Assembly: GCA_028821605.1 (NCBI GenBank)
Contig: JAPPFM010000041.1
Location: 225,728-289,727, forward strand
From: Candidatus Poribacteria bacterium
Lineage (GTDB): Bacteria > Poribacteria > WGA-4E > WGA-3G
Length of the DNA stretch: 64,000 bases
Direction: 5' to 3'
Shown: one piece after another, positions 9,901-17,727 of the stretch
Numbering within the stretch: the first letter of the stretch is position 1
Layout of the letters: every line of letters begins with the position of its first letter
Program-made: the position numbers and the translations under genes
The notes under the pieces: generated by a model
The model's database searches: none
Told to the model about the DNA's origin: nothing
What the model saw: the letters and a program-made list of their open reading frames with translations, nothing else

Positions 9901-10056
9901 GTAGATCAGTATCGTGTTAAGACAGACAAACGGAGCGGCATCGTCAACGACCCGAACCGTGAGGCAGAACCGCGGTATATCGTCGATCTCATCACCAGCG
10001 TCATCACCGTCAGCCTAAAGACGGTGGAGATCGTTAGAAACTTGCCTACGTTGTAA
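6988..10056 (+). CDS. Type ISP/Eco57I-like DNA methyltransferase with N-terminal nuclease-like domain
   Basis: 1022 residues from ATG 6988; a TTG 75 bases upstream is less likely. The N-terminus has a PD-(D/E)xK-like core: Asp70 in VIDGAILDEYG and Glu85-Ala-Lys87 in GYWEAKD. A helical region follows, then an adenine-N6 methyltransferase: SAM motif I DPFVGTGNF (347-355) and catalytic motif IV NPPYN from Asn449. The last 400 or so residues resemble the target-recognition domain of type ISP/Eco57I enzymes (SIYRPFTKSHLYFDR; ALLHHPTYREKYEMNLKRDLP in parts). No helicase domain is seen, unlike complete type ISP enzymes. It may be a type IIG-like single-chain restriction-modification enzyme or a solitary methylase. 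A paralogue lies at 60793-63900. Confidence 0.85.
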   Translation: MPKLNLKPNHKAIRDYYATLQQYEHQGITHEGAVSSPFDTLLQSCAKQINATLVPQYPMRARKGNRIVIDGAILDEYGLPLGYWEAKDIDDDLAKAVQEKQNVGYPLDNILFQTPQRAILCQNGQEVLDVDITEPAHLIDTLQYLFSYAPPALDNWQTAVSDFREHVPDLASKLKELIEQRYETDPAFKKAFSDFYEICRTAINPELSQDAVEEMLIQHILTERIFRTVFNNSAFTRRNIIAREIENVVDELIRQAFSREEFLKPLDRFYVAIEQAAMLCKDFTQKQHFLNTFYEKFFQGFSEDVADTHGIVYTPQPIVDFMVNSVAHILETEFGRSLSDTGVHIIDPFVGTGNFIVRLMQDIQGTALEEKYRHELHCNEVMLLPYYIASLNIEQEFFQRTGTYLPFEGIALADTFELLEQQQGELFTRENTERVKKQKAADMFVVIGNPPYNAWQVNENDNNKNRKYETMDKQIAETYAKDSKATLKNALYDPYVKAIRWASKRIGEEGVVAFVTNNGFLDGLAFDGMRKHLAEDFDAIYILDLGGNARKGLKVSDANVFGIRVGVSINLFIKTKQNPSPSGHIFYYQTDELWNKEHKFEFLNEHQHIGAIEWKSIQPDARHTWLTEGLRTEFDAFIPMGTKETKRKKDTAINVIFKTYSSGVTTGRDPWIYNFDQNALANNMHRMIENYNAEVARWAQRTNRSANLDDFVVSDDTKIKWSSTLKQKLKGGQTASFAEAKIRQSIYRPFTKSHLYFDRMVNDRMLVFPFIFPTVETESENRVIIVSDHGFRAGFNTLMANLISDSHILAAQDRFQCFPFYTYDEDGTNRQENITDWALVEFRTHYNDNTITKWDIFHYNYALLHHPTYREKYEMNLKRDLPHIPFAEDFWEFANAGAVLADLHVNYESAPKYDKLKVIETPGIQVDWRVEKMKFSKDKTQLKYNDFLTLDGIPTEVYDYRLGTRSALEWVVDQYRVKTDKRSGIVNDPNREAEPRYIVDLITSVITVSLKTVEIVRNLPTL

Positions 10057-10126
10057 AGGTTTCTTGTGCGGGGACTTGTAAATCCATCCTTTTTTTGAAA
10101 AATCGGAAGAACTATGGAGCATTCCA

Positions 10127-10885
10127 ATGTTTAGATATTTTGTCGTTTTACTCACACTCGTCGGAATCTTCAACGATGTATCCGCACATAACAGGAAGAT
10201 AGCATCGGACGGCTGTCACCGAGAAGGTGATTCTTATCACTGCCATTCCGCAGATACAACGATAGGTTTTATATCGAACGAAGCCCGTTATTACGAAGTA
10301 GACCGGGTTATTGACGGAGACACCCTCGATTTCATCTATAGCGACCAGGGTATCATTACAACACGGCTCTACGGTGTCGATACCCCTGAAATCCGTAAAG
10401 GGACAAAACTCACGAAGGATGCGAAATCTGTATTGGAACAAGGCGGCACTACACCTGACCACGATGACTATAACGACCTCTTGGAAGCCGAGAAAAAGCA
10501 CCAATTGGAACTCGGTGCAGCGGCAAGGCAATACGTTGAGGATACCCTCAAAGACAAGGACATATTCGTACTTTTCGACAATTCTGACACATTTCCGTTT
10601 ATCCAAAAGGATTCTGTAGGGAGGTTCTTGGCGTACGTGTTTTACACAGATGACACCGGGACTCGCATGCTGAACTTACAACTTATTGCCGAGGGGTATG
10701 CCGAAGCCGATTACCTGGACGCTCCGTTCCGATACAGATGGGCATTCATTGATGACGACATAGACGCAGTAAGGGAAAACATTGCGTCTGTAGCACTCCC
10801 AGAGAAGCCTGTAGCACTTTCACCTGCATCCATCCATCGCAGCTTCACAACTTTTTGGGCATCGCTCAAGAAGCGATACCGCTAA
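10127..10885 (+). CDS. Secreted thermonuclease (SNase)-like protein with N-terminal YHYH-like motif
   Basis: 252 residues. A signal peptide is visible at 1-20 (MFRYFVVLLTLVGIFNDVSA). A short Cys/His motif, DGCHREGDSYHCH, follows, of the kind often fused to secreted SNase domains. The SNase fold starts near residue 62: VDRVIDGDTLDF, TTRLYGVDTPE, then GAAARQYVEDTL, VGRFLAYVF and MLNLQLIAEGYAEAD. These include the metal-binding Asp and the Arg/Glu positions. It probably degrades nucleic acid outside the cytoplasm. GGAG lies eight bases before the ATG. It is 70 bp downstream of the methyltransferase on the same strand, but shared function is not implied. Confidence 0.85.
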   Translation: MFRYFVVLLTLVGIFNDVSAHNRKIASDGCHREGDSYHCHSADTTIGFISNEARYYEVDRVIDGDTLDFIYSDQGIITTRLYGVDTPEIRKGTKLTKDAKSVLEQGGTTPDHDDYNDLLEAEKKHQLELGAAARQYVEDTLKDKDIFVLFDNSDTFPFIQKDSVGRFLAYVFYTDDTGTRMLNLQLIAEGYAEADYLDAPFRYRWAFIDDDIDAVRENIASVALPEKPVALSPASIHRSFTTFWASLKKRYR

Positions 10886-10973
10886 ACCAAAACCTCTTAA
10901 AATTCGCGCAATCCGCGTCATCCGCGACAATCCGCGATTCAGACGAATTAGCAATCAGCCATCCACTAAAAAC

Positions 10974-11002
10974 TTGACACCAACCGAAACATCCTATACA
11001 AT
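10974..11002 (+). promoter_or_regulatory. Sigma-70-type promoter ending six bases before an ATG (leaderless)
   Basis: TTGACA (10974-10979), 17 bases, TACAAT (10997-11002). The expected start point falls on ATG 11009. An alternative reading uses TATACA (10995-11000) with a 15-base spacer. No ribosome-binding site precedes the gene. Confidence 0.7.
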
Positions 11003-11008
11003 ATGCCC

Positions 11009-11506
11009 ATGCCACGAAAAAACAAGATACTCAACATCGGCGACACCGCGCCACCATTCACGCTGCCATCACACCAACGCGAGGAAATATCGCTGGAAAC
11101 GTATCGCGAAGCGCAAAATATCATCTTAACCTTCTTTCGAGGGACATGGTGACCAAACAGTCGCCGCCAGTTGTCGGCAGTGCAAGAAAACGTCAAAGCA
11201 TACACAGAACACACAGCGACACCACTCGCCATCGCGGGACAGTGGCCCCGTGAACTCCGAGGCTACGCCGACAAAAACGGCATTACATTCCCTTTGCTGG
11301 TGGACAAAACCCGAAACGTCATCAAAAGTTATGGGGTCTACCACTGGCTGAGTTTAGAGGCTTATAACATTGCGCGTCCCGCAACATTCATCATTGACAA
11401 AACTGGGATTATCAGATATATGTATATCGGTACACATCAATTCGATCTCGTCCAACAGACAGAAGTCCTCGAATTGCTCAAAGAGATCGCAGGACTACAA
11501 AAATGA
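11009..11506 (+). CDS. Peroxiredoxin-like (AhpC/TSA) protein, candidate selenoprotein with in-frame UGA
   Basis: One continuous 165-codon frame interrupted only by TGA at 11150-11152 (codon 48). Before it: LNIGDTAPPFTLPSHQ and NIILTFFRGTW. After it: PNSRRQLSAVQENVKAY, then ITFPLLVDKTRNVIKSYGV, ARPATFIIDKTGIIRYMYIG. Relatives read FFRGTWCPxCRRQL, so the TGA stands exactly where the peroxidatic Cys belongs, and the second Cys is Ser here (U-x-x-S). The TGA is followed by C, and a GC-rich hairpin begins ten bases downstream. The likely product reduces peroxides or disulfides. An alternative start is ATG 11003. It could instead be a pseudogene, but the flawless frame on both sides argues against that. 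No selenium-incorporation genes are in the window to confirm it. Confidence 0.7.
11150..11180 (+). promoter_or_regulatory. SECIS-like hairpin after the UGA codon
   Basis: GCCG (11163-11166), eight-base loop CCAGTTGT, CGGC (11175-11178). The loop GU lies 18-19 bases after the UGA, close to its place in the E. coli fdhF element. The stem is short and its lower part is weak, so this is a candidate only. Confidence 0.45.
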
Positions 11507-11508
11507 TT

Positions 11509-11536
11509 TTGATTTCTGGTCGAAATATGATATAAT
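11509..11536 (+). promoter_or_regulatory. Promoter of the riboflavin genes
   Basis: TTGATT, 16 bases, TATAAT (11531-11536), 33 bases before the ribD ATG. The leader is too short for an FMN riboswitch, and none is seen upstream. Confidence 0.7.
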
Positions 11537-11569
11537 TTAAAGAAACTTGGGTGTAGATAACGCATCGCT

Positions 11570-12670
11570 ATGGACGAAACACATATAACCTTCATGCAAC
11601 GCGCGCTGGATTTAGCACGGCAGGCAAAGGGACGCACGAGTCCCAATCCGCTCGTTGGGGCGGTCATTGTAAAAGATGGAAAGGTTATCGGTGAAGGGTA
11701 TCACAAGAAAGCAGGAACGCCGCACGCAGAAGTCCATGCATTGAACGCCGCAGGCGAAAACGCCAAAGGTGCAACGCTTTACACAAACCTTGAGCCGTGT
11801 TGTCATTGGGGACGGACACCCCCCTGCACAGAGGCACTGATTCGCGCAGGTATCGCGCACGTCTATGTCGCAGAAGTTGATCCGAATCCGAGTGTCGCAG
11901 GCAAAGGTGTCCAACAACTTCAAAATGCGGGTATCAACGTCCATGTAGGTGTCTGTGAACAAGAAGCATCAGACTTGAACGAGGTGCATCGGAAATACAT
12001 TCAGACGGGCAAGCCGTTTGTGATCCTCAAAACCGCGATGAGTCTCGATGGAAAAATCGCCACCGCCTCTGGCGAATCGCAATGGATTACATCGGAGGCA
12101 TCGCGACAGCGCGGACACGAGGTTCGGGACGCGGTAGATGCGATTCTTGTCGGTAGAGGCACAGTCGAACGTGACAATCCATCACTAACGACACGACTTC
12201 ACGATAGAAAAGGACAGGACGCGACCCGGATTGTGTTAGATTCACACGGGAGAATTTGCAGGGATGCACGCATTTTTAATGCCGAAAGCGAGGCAGGCGT
12301 TATCATAGCAGTAACGGCAGAGGCACCCCGTGAAAACGTTAACGCTCTCGAAAAGGCAGGTGCGGAAGTTATCACTGTGCCAGCAGCACACAGCAAAGTC
12401 TGTTTCAAGCGTTTGATGGAAATATTAGGGAAACGTGAGATAACAAGCGTACTGATAGAAGGCGGTGGTGAGATCAACGCATCGGCGATCGCTGCAGGTG
12501 TTGTGGACAAGGTTATGTGCTTCGTTGCGCCCAAACTCATCGGTGGGCAGAATGCGCCTGGACCGATCGGTGGTGTAGGTATCCGCAGTTTAGCTGACGC
12601 AGTAAACCTACAGCGAATCAACGTCACACCGATACCTGAGCACGACCTTTTAATTGAGGGATATCTATAA
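11570..12670 (+). CDS. ribD: Bifunctional riboflavin deaminase/reductase
   Basis: Performs the second and third steps of riboflavin synthesis: deamination of the pyrimidine, then reduction of the ribosyl group. The deaminase zinc site is complete: His52-Ala-Glu54, Cys77 and Cys86 (PCCHWGRTPPC). The reductase half (from about 145) shows KPFVILKTAMSLDGKIAT, GRGTVERDNPSLTTR and LIEGGGEINASAI. At 366 residues it is the normal fused length. It ends one base before ribE, so the two are surely co-transcribed. Confidence 0.96.
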   Translation: MDETHITFMQRALDLARQAKGRTSPNPLVGAVIVKDGKVIGEGYHKKAGTPHAEVHALNAAGENAKGATLYTNLEPCCHWGRTPPCTEALIRAGIAHVYVAEVDPNPSVAGKGVQQLQNAGINVHVGVCEQEASDLNEVHRKYIQTGKPFVILKTAMSLDGKIATASGESQWITSEASRQRGHEVRDAVDAILVGRGTVERDNPSLTTRLHDRKGQDATRIVLDSHGRICRDARIFNAESEAGVIIAVTAEAPRENVNALEKAGAEVITVPAAHSKVCFKRLMEILGKREITSVLIEGGGEINASAIAAGVVDKVMCFVAPKLIGGQNAPGPIGGVGIRSLADAVNLQRINVTPIPEHDLLIEGYL

Positions 12671-12671
12671 C

Positions 12672-13343
12672 ATGTTTACCGGAATCGTTGAGGAGCTCGG
12701 AAAGGTTAGGAGCATCCAAGTCAAATCTCAAGATGCGACGCTTGAAATTCAGGCGACCGATGTTCTTAGCGATGCGAAAGTCGGGGACAGTATTTCTATT
12801 GATGGTGCCTGCCTCACGATCCGTTTTCTCACATCGGAAGTATTCACTGTTGATGTATCCGCTGAGACCTTGCGTCGGACGACATTGGGCGAACGGAAAG
12901 TTGGAGACTCCGTTAATTTAGAACGTTCACTTCGACTCAGCGATAGATTAGGTGGACATCTCGTACTCGGACACGTCGATGAAGTAGCAACAATCTGTGG
13001 ATGGAAAGACGAAGGCGACGCTTCTCTGATGCAGGTAACGATAAGCAGTGCCACCAAACCTTACATCGCATATAAAGGATCGGTTACCGTTGACGGTGTC
13101 AGTTTAACTGTATCAAACCTACACGCAGATGCTTTTGAAGTTGCCTTGATTCCACATACGAAGAACGTGACAACCTTAGGAACCAAACGCACCGGTGCGA
13201 AGGTTAACCTCGAAGTTGACATCGTCGCACGTTATATTGAAACGCTTCTCAGAAATACCGAGGAAAAGAGGGACTGGACTGACCAAGCCTCTACCGAGCC
13301 TCTTAATTTGAACTTTTTATCGAAACACGGCTATATTAGTTAA
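12672..13343 (+). CDS. ribE: Riboflavin synthase alpha chain
   Basis: Dismutates two lumazine molecules into riboflavin. The start MFTGIVEELGK is the family's universal N-terminus, so ATG 12672 is chosen over an upstream in-frame codon. Two lumazine-binding repeats are seen, each with G(D/S)S(I/V) and GHVD/HT-like features (LGGHLVLGHVDEVA; VTVDGVSLTVSN). It has 223 residues. It begins immediately after the ribD stop, implying translational coupling. Confidence 0.95.
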   Translation: MFTGIVEELGKVRSIQVKSQDATLEIQATDVLSDAKVGDSISIDGACLTIRFLTSEVFTVDVSAETLRRTTLGERKVGDSVNLERSLRLSDRLGGHLVLGHVDEVATICGWKDEGDASLMQVTISSATKPYIAYKGSVTVDGVSLTVSNLHADAFEVALIPHTKNVTTLGTKRTGAKVNLEVDIVARYIETLLRNTEEKRDWTDQASTEPLNLNFLSKHGYIS

Positions 13344-13494
13344 TAGTTATCAGTTTTCAGTACGGTTTTTCTGCGAAAAACCTTTCAGTTATCAGTTAAA
13401 GAGGTATACTGTGGTGGTAACAACATATTTACCTGCCACAAGAGAGTAACTGACGACTGACAACCGATGACCGATAACTGATAACATGAAATGG
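13344..13494. repeat. Heptamer (STRR-like) inverted array plus REP-like hairpin
   Basis: Fills the gap between ribE and ribBA. Left-arm units read GTTATCAGTTTTCAGT; right-arm units read ACTGACA/ACCGATA/ACTGATA. A GGTTTTT-CTGCG-AAAAACC hairpin sits at 13364-13382. Confidence 0.85.
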
Positions 13495-13503
13495 TAGGCA
13501 AGA

Positions 13504-14736
13504 ATGCCAAATAATTTTAACACCATTCCTGAAGCACTCTCTGCAATCCAAAATGGGGAAATGATCATTGTCGTTGATGAACCCGATCGCGAGAACGAAG
13601 GCGATCTCATCATGGCGGCTGAAAAGGTAACGGCAGAGACCATCAATTTCATGGCAAGATACGGTAGGGGTTTGATATGCCTACCGACCTGTTCAGAACG
13701 CCTTACCGAACTCGAACTCTACCCTATGGTCGCGTCGAACACGGCGCAAATGCAGACGGCTTTCACGGTCACCATTGATGCCAAAGAGGTGACGACCGGT
13801 ATTTCGGCACAAGAACGCGCCTACACGATCCAGAAATTCGTTGACCCTGAAGCCATCCCCTCAGACTTCGTCCGCCCTGGGCATATTTTCCCCTTAGAAG
13901 CGAAACCGGGCGGTGTCCTCCGGCGCGCAGGACATACCGAAGCCACCGTCGATTTAGCACAGATGGCGGGACTCTATCCCGCGGGTGTCCTCTGTGAGAT
14001 ACTCAATGAAGATGGGAGCATGGCACGCGTCCCTGAGCTCATGGCGTTCGCCGCGCAACATCAACTCAAGATTATCACCATTTCCGACCTTATCGCATAC
14101 CGCCGCGAGACGGAGACCCTGATTAGACGTGTCGCCACTGCCGATGTCCCGACCGCGCACGGTGAGTTCAAACTCTACGCCTACGAAAGCACCGACACAG
14201 GGGGTGAAAGCGTCGAAGACGATAGAACACACATTGCACTCACAAAAGGCGATCTTACCGATGCAGCCCCGATCTTAGTCCGTGTGCACTCGCAATGCCT
14301 CACAGGTGATGTCTTCGGCTCTCTCAGATGCGATTGTGGCGAACAACTCGAAATCGCCTTGCAAACCATCGAGAAGGAGGGTAGGGGCGTACTCGTCTAT
14401 ATGCGACAAGAAGGGAGAGGGATGGGACTCAAAGGGAAACTGCGTGCATATCAATTACAAGATAACGATGGATTGGACACCGTTGAGGCGAATGAACACC
14501 TCGGATTTCCCGCAGATTTGCGAGATTACGGCATCGGCGCACAGATATTAGCCGACTTAGGTGTCCGAAAGATGCGATTGATGACGAACAACCCACAAAA
14601 GGTCACAGGACTGTCCGGACATGGACTTGAAATCGTCGAGCGGATCCCTTTGCAAACCAAACCGAACGCCTTTAACCGCCGATATTTAGAAACAAAACGT
14701 TCTAAACTCGGTCATCTCCTCCTACATGAGGAATAA
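13504..14736 (+). CDS. ribBA: Bifunctional DHBP synthase / GTP cyclohydrolase II
   Basis: Supplies both precursors of riboflavin: the four-carbon unit from ribulose 5-phosphate and the pyrimidine from GTP. The N-terminal DHBP synthase has [12 protein letters not shown] (25-36) and [12 protein letters not shown]. The C-terminal cyclohydrolase has zinc ligands Cys265, Cys276 and Cys278 ([15 protein letters not shown]) and [16 protein letters not shown]. The 410 residues cover both domains in full. The insert around residues 212-225 ([14 protein letters not shown]) is at the domain linker. Only a weak GGTAGG precedes the ATG, just after the repeat array. Confidence 0.95.
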   Translation: MPNNFNTIPEALSAIQNGEMIIVVDEPDRENEGDLIMAAEKVTAETINFMARYGRGLICLPTCSERLTELELYPMVASNTAQMQTAFTVTIDAKEVTTGISAQERAYTIQKFVDPEAIPSDFVRPGHIFPLEAKPGGVLRRAGHTEATVDLAQMAGLYPAGVLCEILNEDGSMARVPELMAFAAQHQLKIITISDLIAYRRETETLIRRVATADVPTAHGEFKLYAYESTDTGGESVEDDRTHIALTKGDLTDAAPILVRVHSQCLTGDVFGSLRCDCGEQLEIALQTIEKEGRGVLVYMRQEGRGMGLKGKLRAYQLQDNDGLDTVEANEHLGFPADLRDYGIGAQILADLGVRKMRLMTNNPQKVTGLSGHGLEIVERIPLQTKPNAFNRRYLETKRSKLGHLLLHEE

Positions 14737-14743
14737 AGAAGGG

Positions 14744-14845
14744 AGAGTTGACGGTTAACAGTTAACAGTTAAAAAAGGCATTCGGTTCACCAAAATCTCT
14801 CTTTAACCGAAAACTGACAACTGACAACCGATAACTAATAAAAAA
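14744..14845. repeat. Heptamer inverted array between ribBA and ribH
   Basis: Left arm GTTGACGGTTAACAGTTAACAG; right arm ACTGACAACTGACAACCG. It ends in an A-rich tail that touches the ribH ATG, leaving no room for a Shine-Dalgarno sequence. Confidence 0.8.
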
Positions 14846-14848
14846 ACT

Positions 14849-15340
14849 ATGCCAAACGTCTACGAAGGACATCTTCTCGGTGCAGGTCTCAGCTTCGGTA
14901 TTGTTGTCAGTCGATTCAATAGTTTCGTTACCGAAAAACTCCTCGCTGGCGCGCAAGATGCCTTAAAACGGCACGGTGTCGATCTGGACGAGGTCGATAT
15001 TTTCTGGACACCCGGTGCTTTCGAGATACCGGGAATCGCTAAACGCCTCGCAGAAAGCGGACGCTACGATGCCATTCTCTGCCTCGGCGCAGTGATCCGA
15101 GGTGCGACCCCACATTTCGATTACGTCGCAGCTGAAAGCGCGAAGGGAATCGCTAACATATCATCAAACACCAACATCCCCGTCATTTACGGCGTTATCA
15201 CCACAGATACAATAGAACAAGCACTTGAACGCGCTGGCATAAAAGCCGGAAACAAAGGGGCTGAAGCTGCCATTACTGGCATTGAAACAGTCAACCTTTA
15301 TAAAGCCGTCGAAAAAGTCCTAAATCAAAACGAAACTTAG
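14849..15340 (+). CDS. ribH: 6,7-dimethyl-8-ribityllumazine synthase
   Basis: Condenses the two riboflavin precursors and forms icosahedral or pentameric capsids. Family segments are clear: [51 protein letters not shown] (in parts; catalytic His in ATPHFDYV) and [21 protein letters not shown]. 163 residues is normal. With ribD, ribE and ribBA it completes the late pathway at one locus. Confidence 0.96.
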   Translation: MPNVYEGHLLGAGLSFGIVVSRFNSFVTEKLLAGAQDALKRHGVDLDEVDIFWTPGAFEIPGIAKRLAESGRYDAILCLGAVIRGATPHFDYVAAESAKGIANISSNTNIPVIYGVITTDTIEQALERAGIKAGNKGAEAAITGIETVNLYKAVEKVLNQNET

Positions 15341-15425
15341 CCCGTAATGAAATGGAGGGCGGATATACGGAAATGTGCTTCAAACCGAAACAGACCCTGA
15401 CCGAACCGCAAGGAAAATTAAAATA

Positions 15426-16043
15426 GTGATTGCAATTATAGACTACGAAGCAGGAAACCTTACAAGCGTCGCGCGTGCCTTGACACATCTCGGCTATAAA
15501 AACCAGATTACATCCACCGCTGAAACGATACTCACAGCCGACCGCGTTATTTTTCCCGGTGTCGGTGCCGCAAAAGCCACGATGCAAACCTTACACAAAC
15601 GCGGGTTGAACCAAGTACTCACAGACTTCTACCGCACCGGCAAACCGATGCTCGGTATCTGCATCGGTATTCAAATCCTTTTTGAACACAGCGAAGAAGA
15701 GGATGCCGAATGTCTGGGTCTCTTATCGGGACGTGTAAAGAAATATCCAACGGTAGGGATTGGGTCACCCAACGCCTACAAAGTCCCACAAATCGGTTGG
15801 AACGAAGTGTATCAGACAAAACCGCACGCAATCTTCAAAGACGTTCCGAATCCGGCACACTTCTATTTCGTCAATTCCTACTATCCTGAGCCAGAAAAAG
15901 CGGATGTTGTGATCGGGAAGACGACGTACGGACTTGAGTTCTGTAGTGCGATTGCCCAAGACAATCTCATCGCAACACAGTTCCACCTCGAAAAGAGTGG
16001 TCGTGTCGGACTAAAAATGCTTAATAACTTCCTGAGTCTTTGA
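15426..16043 (+). CDS. hisH: Imidazole glycerol phosphate synthase, glutaminase subunit
   Basis: Class I glutamine amidotransferase that feeds ammonia to HisF in histidine synthesis. Nucleophile Cys79 is in PMLGICIGIQ. His187 and Glu189 are in TQFHLEKSG, where most relatives have FHPEKS. It has 205 residues. GTG 15426 is preferred over an upstream ATG because the protein then begins VIAIIDYEAGN, and AAGGA lies nine bases before it. HisF is not in the window, so hisH stands apart from other his genes and next to the rib cluster. Confidence 0.93.
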   Translation: MIAIIDYEAGNLTSVARALTHLGYKNQITSTAETILTADRVIFPGVGAAKATMQTLHKRGLNQVLTDFYRTGKPMLGICIGIQILFEHSEEEDAECLGLLSGRVKKYPTVGIGSPNAYKVPQIGWNEVYQTKPHAIFKDVPNPAHFYFVNSYYPEPEKADVVIGKTTYGLEFCSAIAQDNLIATQFHLEKSGRVGLKMLNNFLSL

Positions 16044-16141
16044 TTATCAGTACTCAGTACTCGGTTATCAGTTAAGAGGCACTCTGAATAATCAAATCTT
16101 TCTTTAACTGAGTACTGATAACTGAAAACTGAGTACTAAAA
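16044..16141. repeat. Heptamer inverted array before the kinase gene
   Basis: The arms read CAGTACTCAGTACTCGG and ACTGAGTACTGATAACTG and can fold into an imperfect hairpin about 95 bases long. The array ends directly at the next ATG. Confidence 0.8.
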
Positions 16142-16142
16142 A

Positions 16143-17714
16143 ATGCTAATATTCTTTCTTGCACTTTTTGTGCTCTTCATCAACGTCAGCACGCATCTGT
16201 TCCAGATGCAAGAATACTATCCAGCAGTGAGCCACTGCTACTACGGGGGCATGGTTCTCTCGGTCCTCTACGTGAAACGCCGCGGGCAGAATATCCTGTT
16301 CGCCATTACAGCAGTAGCCAACTGGATTTATGTCTTCCGTTATCCGAATCAAATCGAAAGCATCATCATCGCACTTCTCTATCCGTTTGTTGTATTCGGC
16401 GTTATCCGCGTTATCCGTCACTTCCAAACGCAGGGACTCAGCGGTGCTGAAGAGATAGAGGAGATACACAGCGTCAATGCGAATTTAGAGAAACAGGTGC
16501 GGGACATCTCCACGCTTTTTGAGGTAAGCAAAGCGGCAAACGCAAACCTTGAGTTAGAAGGGTTATTTCAGCGCATCATTGAGATTCTGTCCGAGCGACT
16601 CGGCATATATCGCGGGGCTTTACACCTCTACGAAAACGGGAAGGTCATCACTGAGGTCGAAACCGTCTTAGGACTCACACCGGCTGAGATGAAACGTGGC
16701 ACCGATAATCAGATGGAAGACATTCAGAGACAGGTCCTCGCAACAGGTAAAGCGATCGGCGTTCCACAAACTCGAAATCCGCTCAGTTATGTTAAACTTT
16801 TTGAATCCGAACGCGTTGAATCCAAAGACAGAATTGCTTTCTGGTGTATCCCGATTGTTGTTGAAGAAAACGTCATCGGTACATTGACGATTGATAAAGC
16901 ATCCGATGAATTTTCAGCAGAAGACGATCGGAGGCTCTTAACGATCATCGCCTCCACCATTGCACAAGGCGTTAAAATCCAGCAGACAATCGACGCGCTT
17001 GTCGAATCAGAACGGATGGCAATACTCGGAAGATTGGTCCGAACGATCGCGCACGAGGTGCGGAACCCACTCGGCAGTATCCGACTCGGTACACAACTGC
17101 TCCAAAACTCAGACATTGAGGGATTTTCGCAACCCGAAACTTATTCTGAAAACGTCCAACTCTCTCAAGACGAGATTCAGGAATACACCGCAATTATTAT
17201 CAAAGAGGTGGATAGGCTGAACCGATTCATTGAGCAATTGTTGGCTTTCAGCAAACCCGCAATGCATGCAGCGAAACGGATCGATATCCACCAACTCCTT
17301 AATAACAGTCTCGCGATTTGCCGTCCGGAATTGGAGCATCAAGCCATCACGGTAATCACGCAATACGACACTTGTCCAGAAGTCAATGTCAATGAAGACG
17401 GTATAACGCAGGTCATTCTCAACCTATTTTACAACGCCATTGAAGCGATGGATACAGAAGGAACGTTGACAATTCAGACAGAATATGTACCGGAGACAGA
17501 AGTCGTCCTTATGCGCGTTCAGGATGACGGCCCCGGGATTCCGTCTGAAGATATACCGATGCTGTTCGATCCGTTTTACACCACCAAACAGAAAGGCACC
17601 GGGTTGGGACTCCACATCAGCCAAAGAATTCTTGCTGAACATCAAGGCAGCATCGAAGTTGATGAGAACCTCGAAGTCGGCACAGCGTTTGTTATGTCCC
17701 TCCCTGTGTATTAA
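16143..17714 (+). CDS. Membrane sensor histidine kinase with GAF domain (NtrB-like)
   Basis: 523 residues. Two or three hydrophobic segments lie in the first 90 residues, so it is membrane-anchored without a large outside domain. A short coiled coil (about 100-125) leads to a GAF domain (about 130-280). The HisKA box is IAHEVRNPLGSIR with phospho-acceptor His304. The ATPase has the N box (ILNLFYNAIEA), G1 (DDGPGI) and G2 (KGTGLGLHI). Its partner is the sigma-54 response regulator that starts 14 bases downstream, so it is an NtrB/NtrC-type pair. The signal is unknown. No Shine-Dalgarno sequence; repeat DNA abuts the ATG. Confidence 0.9.
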   Translation: MLIFFLALFVLFINVSTHLFQMQEYYPAVSHCYYGGMVLSVLYVKRRGQNILFAITAVANWIYVFRYPNQIESIIIALLYPFVVFGVIRVIRHFQTQGLSGAEEIEEIHSVNANLEKQVRDISTLFEVSKAANANLELEGLFQRIIEILSERLGIYRGALHLYENGKVITEVETVLGLTPAEMKRGTDNQMEDIQRQVLATGKAIGVPQTRNPLSYVKLFESERVESKDRIAFWCIPIVVEENVIGTLTIDKASDEFSAEDDRRLLTIIASTIAQGVKIQQTIDALVESERMAILGRLVRTIAHEVRNPLGSIRLGTQLLQNSDIEGFSQPETYSENVQLSQDEIQEYTAIIIKEVDRLNRFIEQLLAFSKPAMHAAKRIDIHQLLNNSLAICRPELEHQAITVITQYDTCPEVNVNEDGITQVILNLFYNAIEAMDTEGTLTIQTEYVPETEVVLMRVQDDGPGIPSEDIPMLFDPFYTTKQKGTGLGLHISQRILAEHQGSIEVDENLEVGTAFVMSLPVY

Positions 17715-17727
17715 GGAAAATCAAAAA

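Noticed and set aside
11171..11506. A separate short gene starting with GTG after the TGA at 11150
   Set aside because: It would begin in the middle of a thioredoxin fold, after the active site, with no ribosome-binding site. The upstream frame supplies the missing half exactly in phase.
11537..11569. FMN riboswitch before the rib genes
   Set aside because: The leader between the promoter and ribD is about 27 bases, far too short, and no RFN-like conserved blocks are visible upstream.
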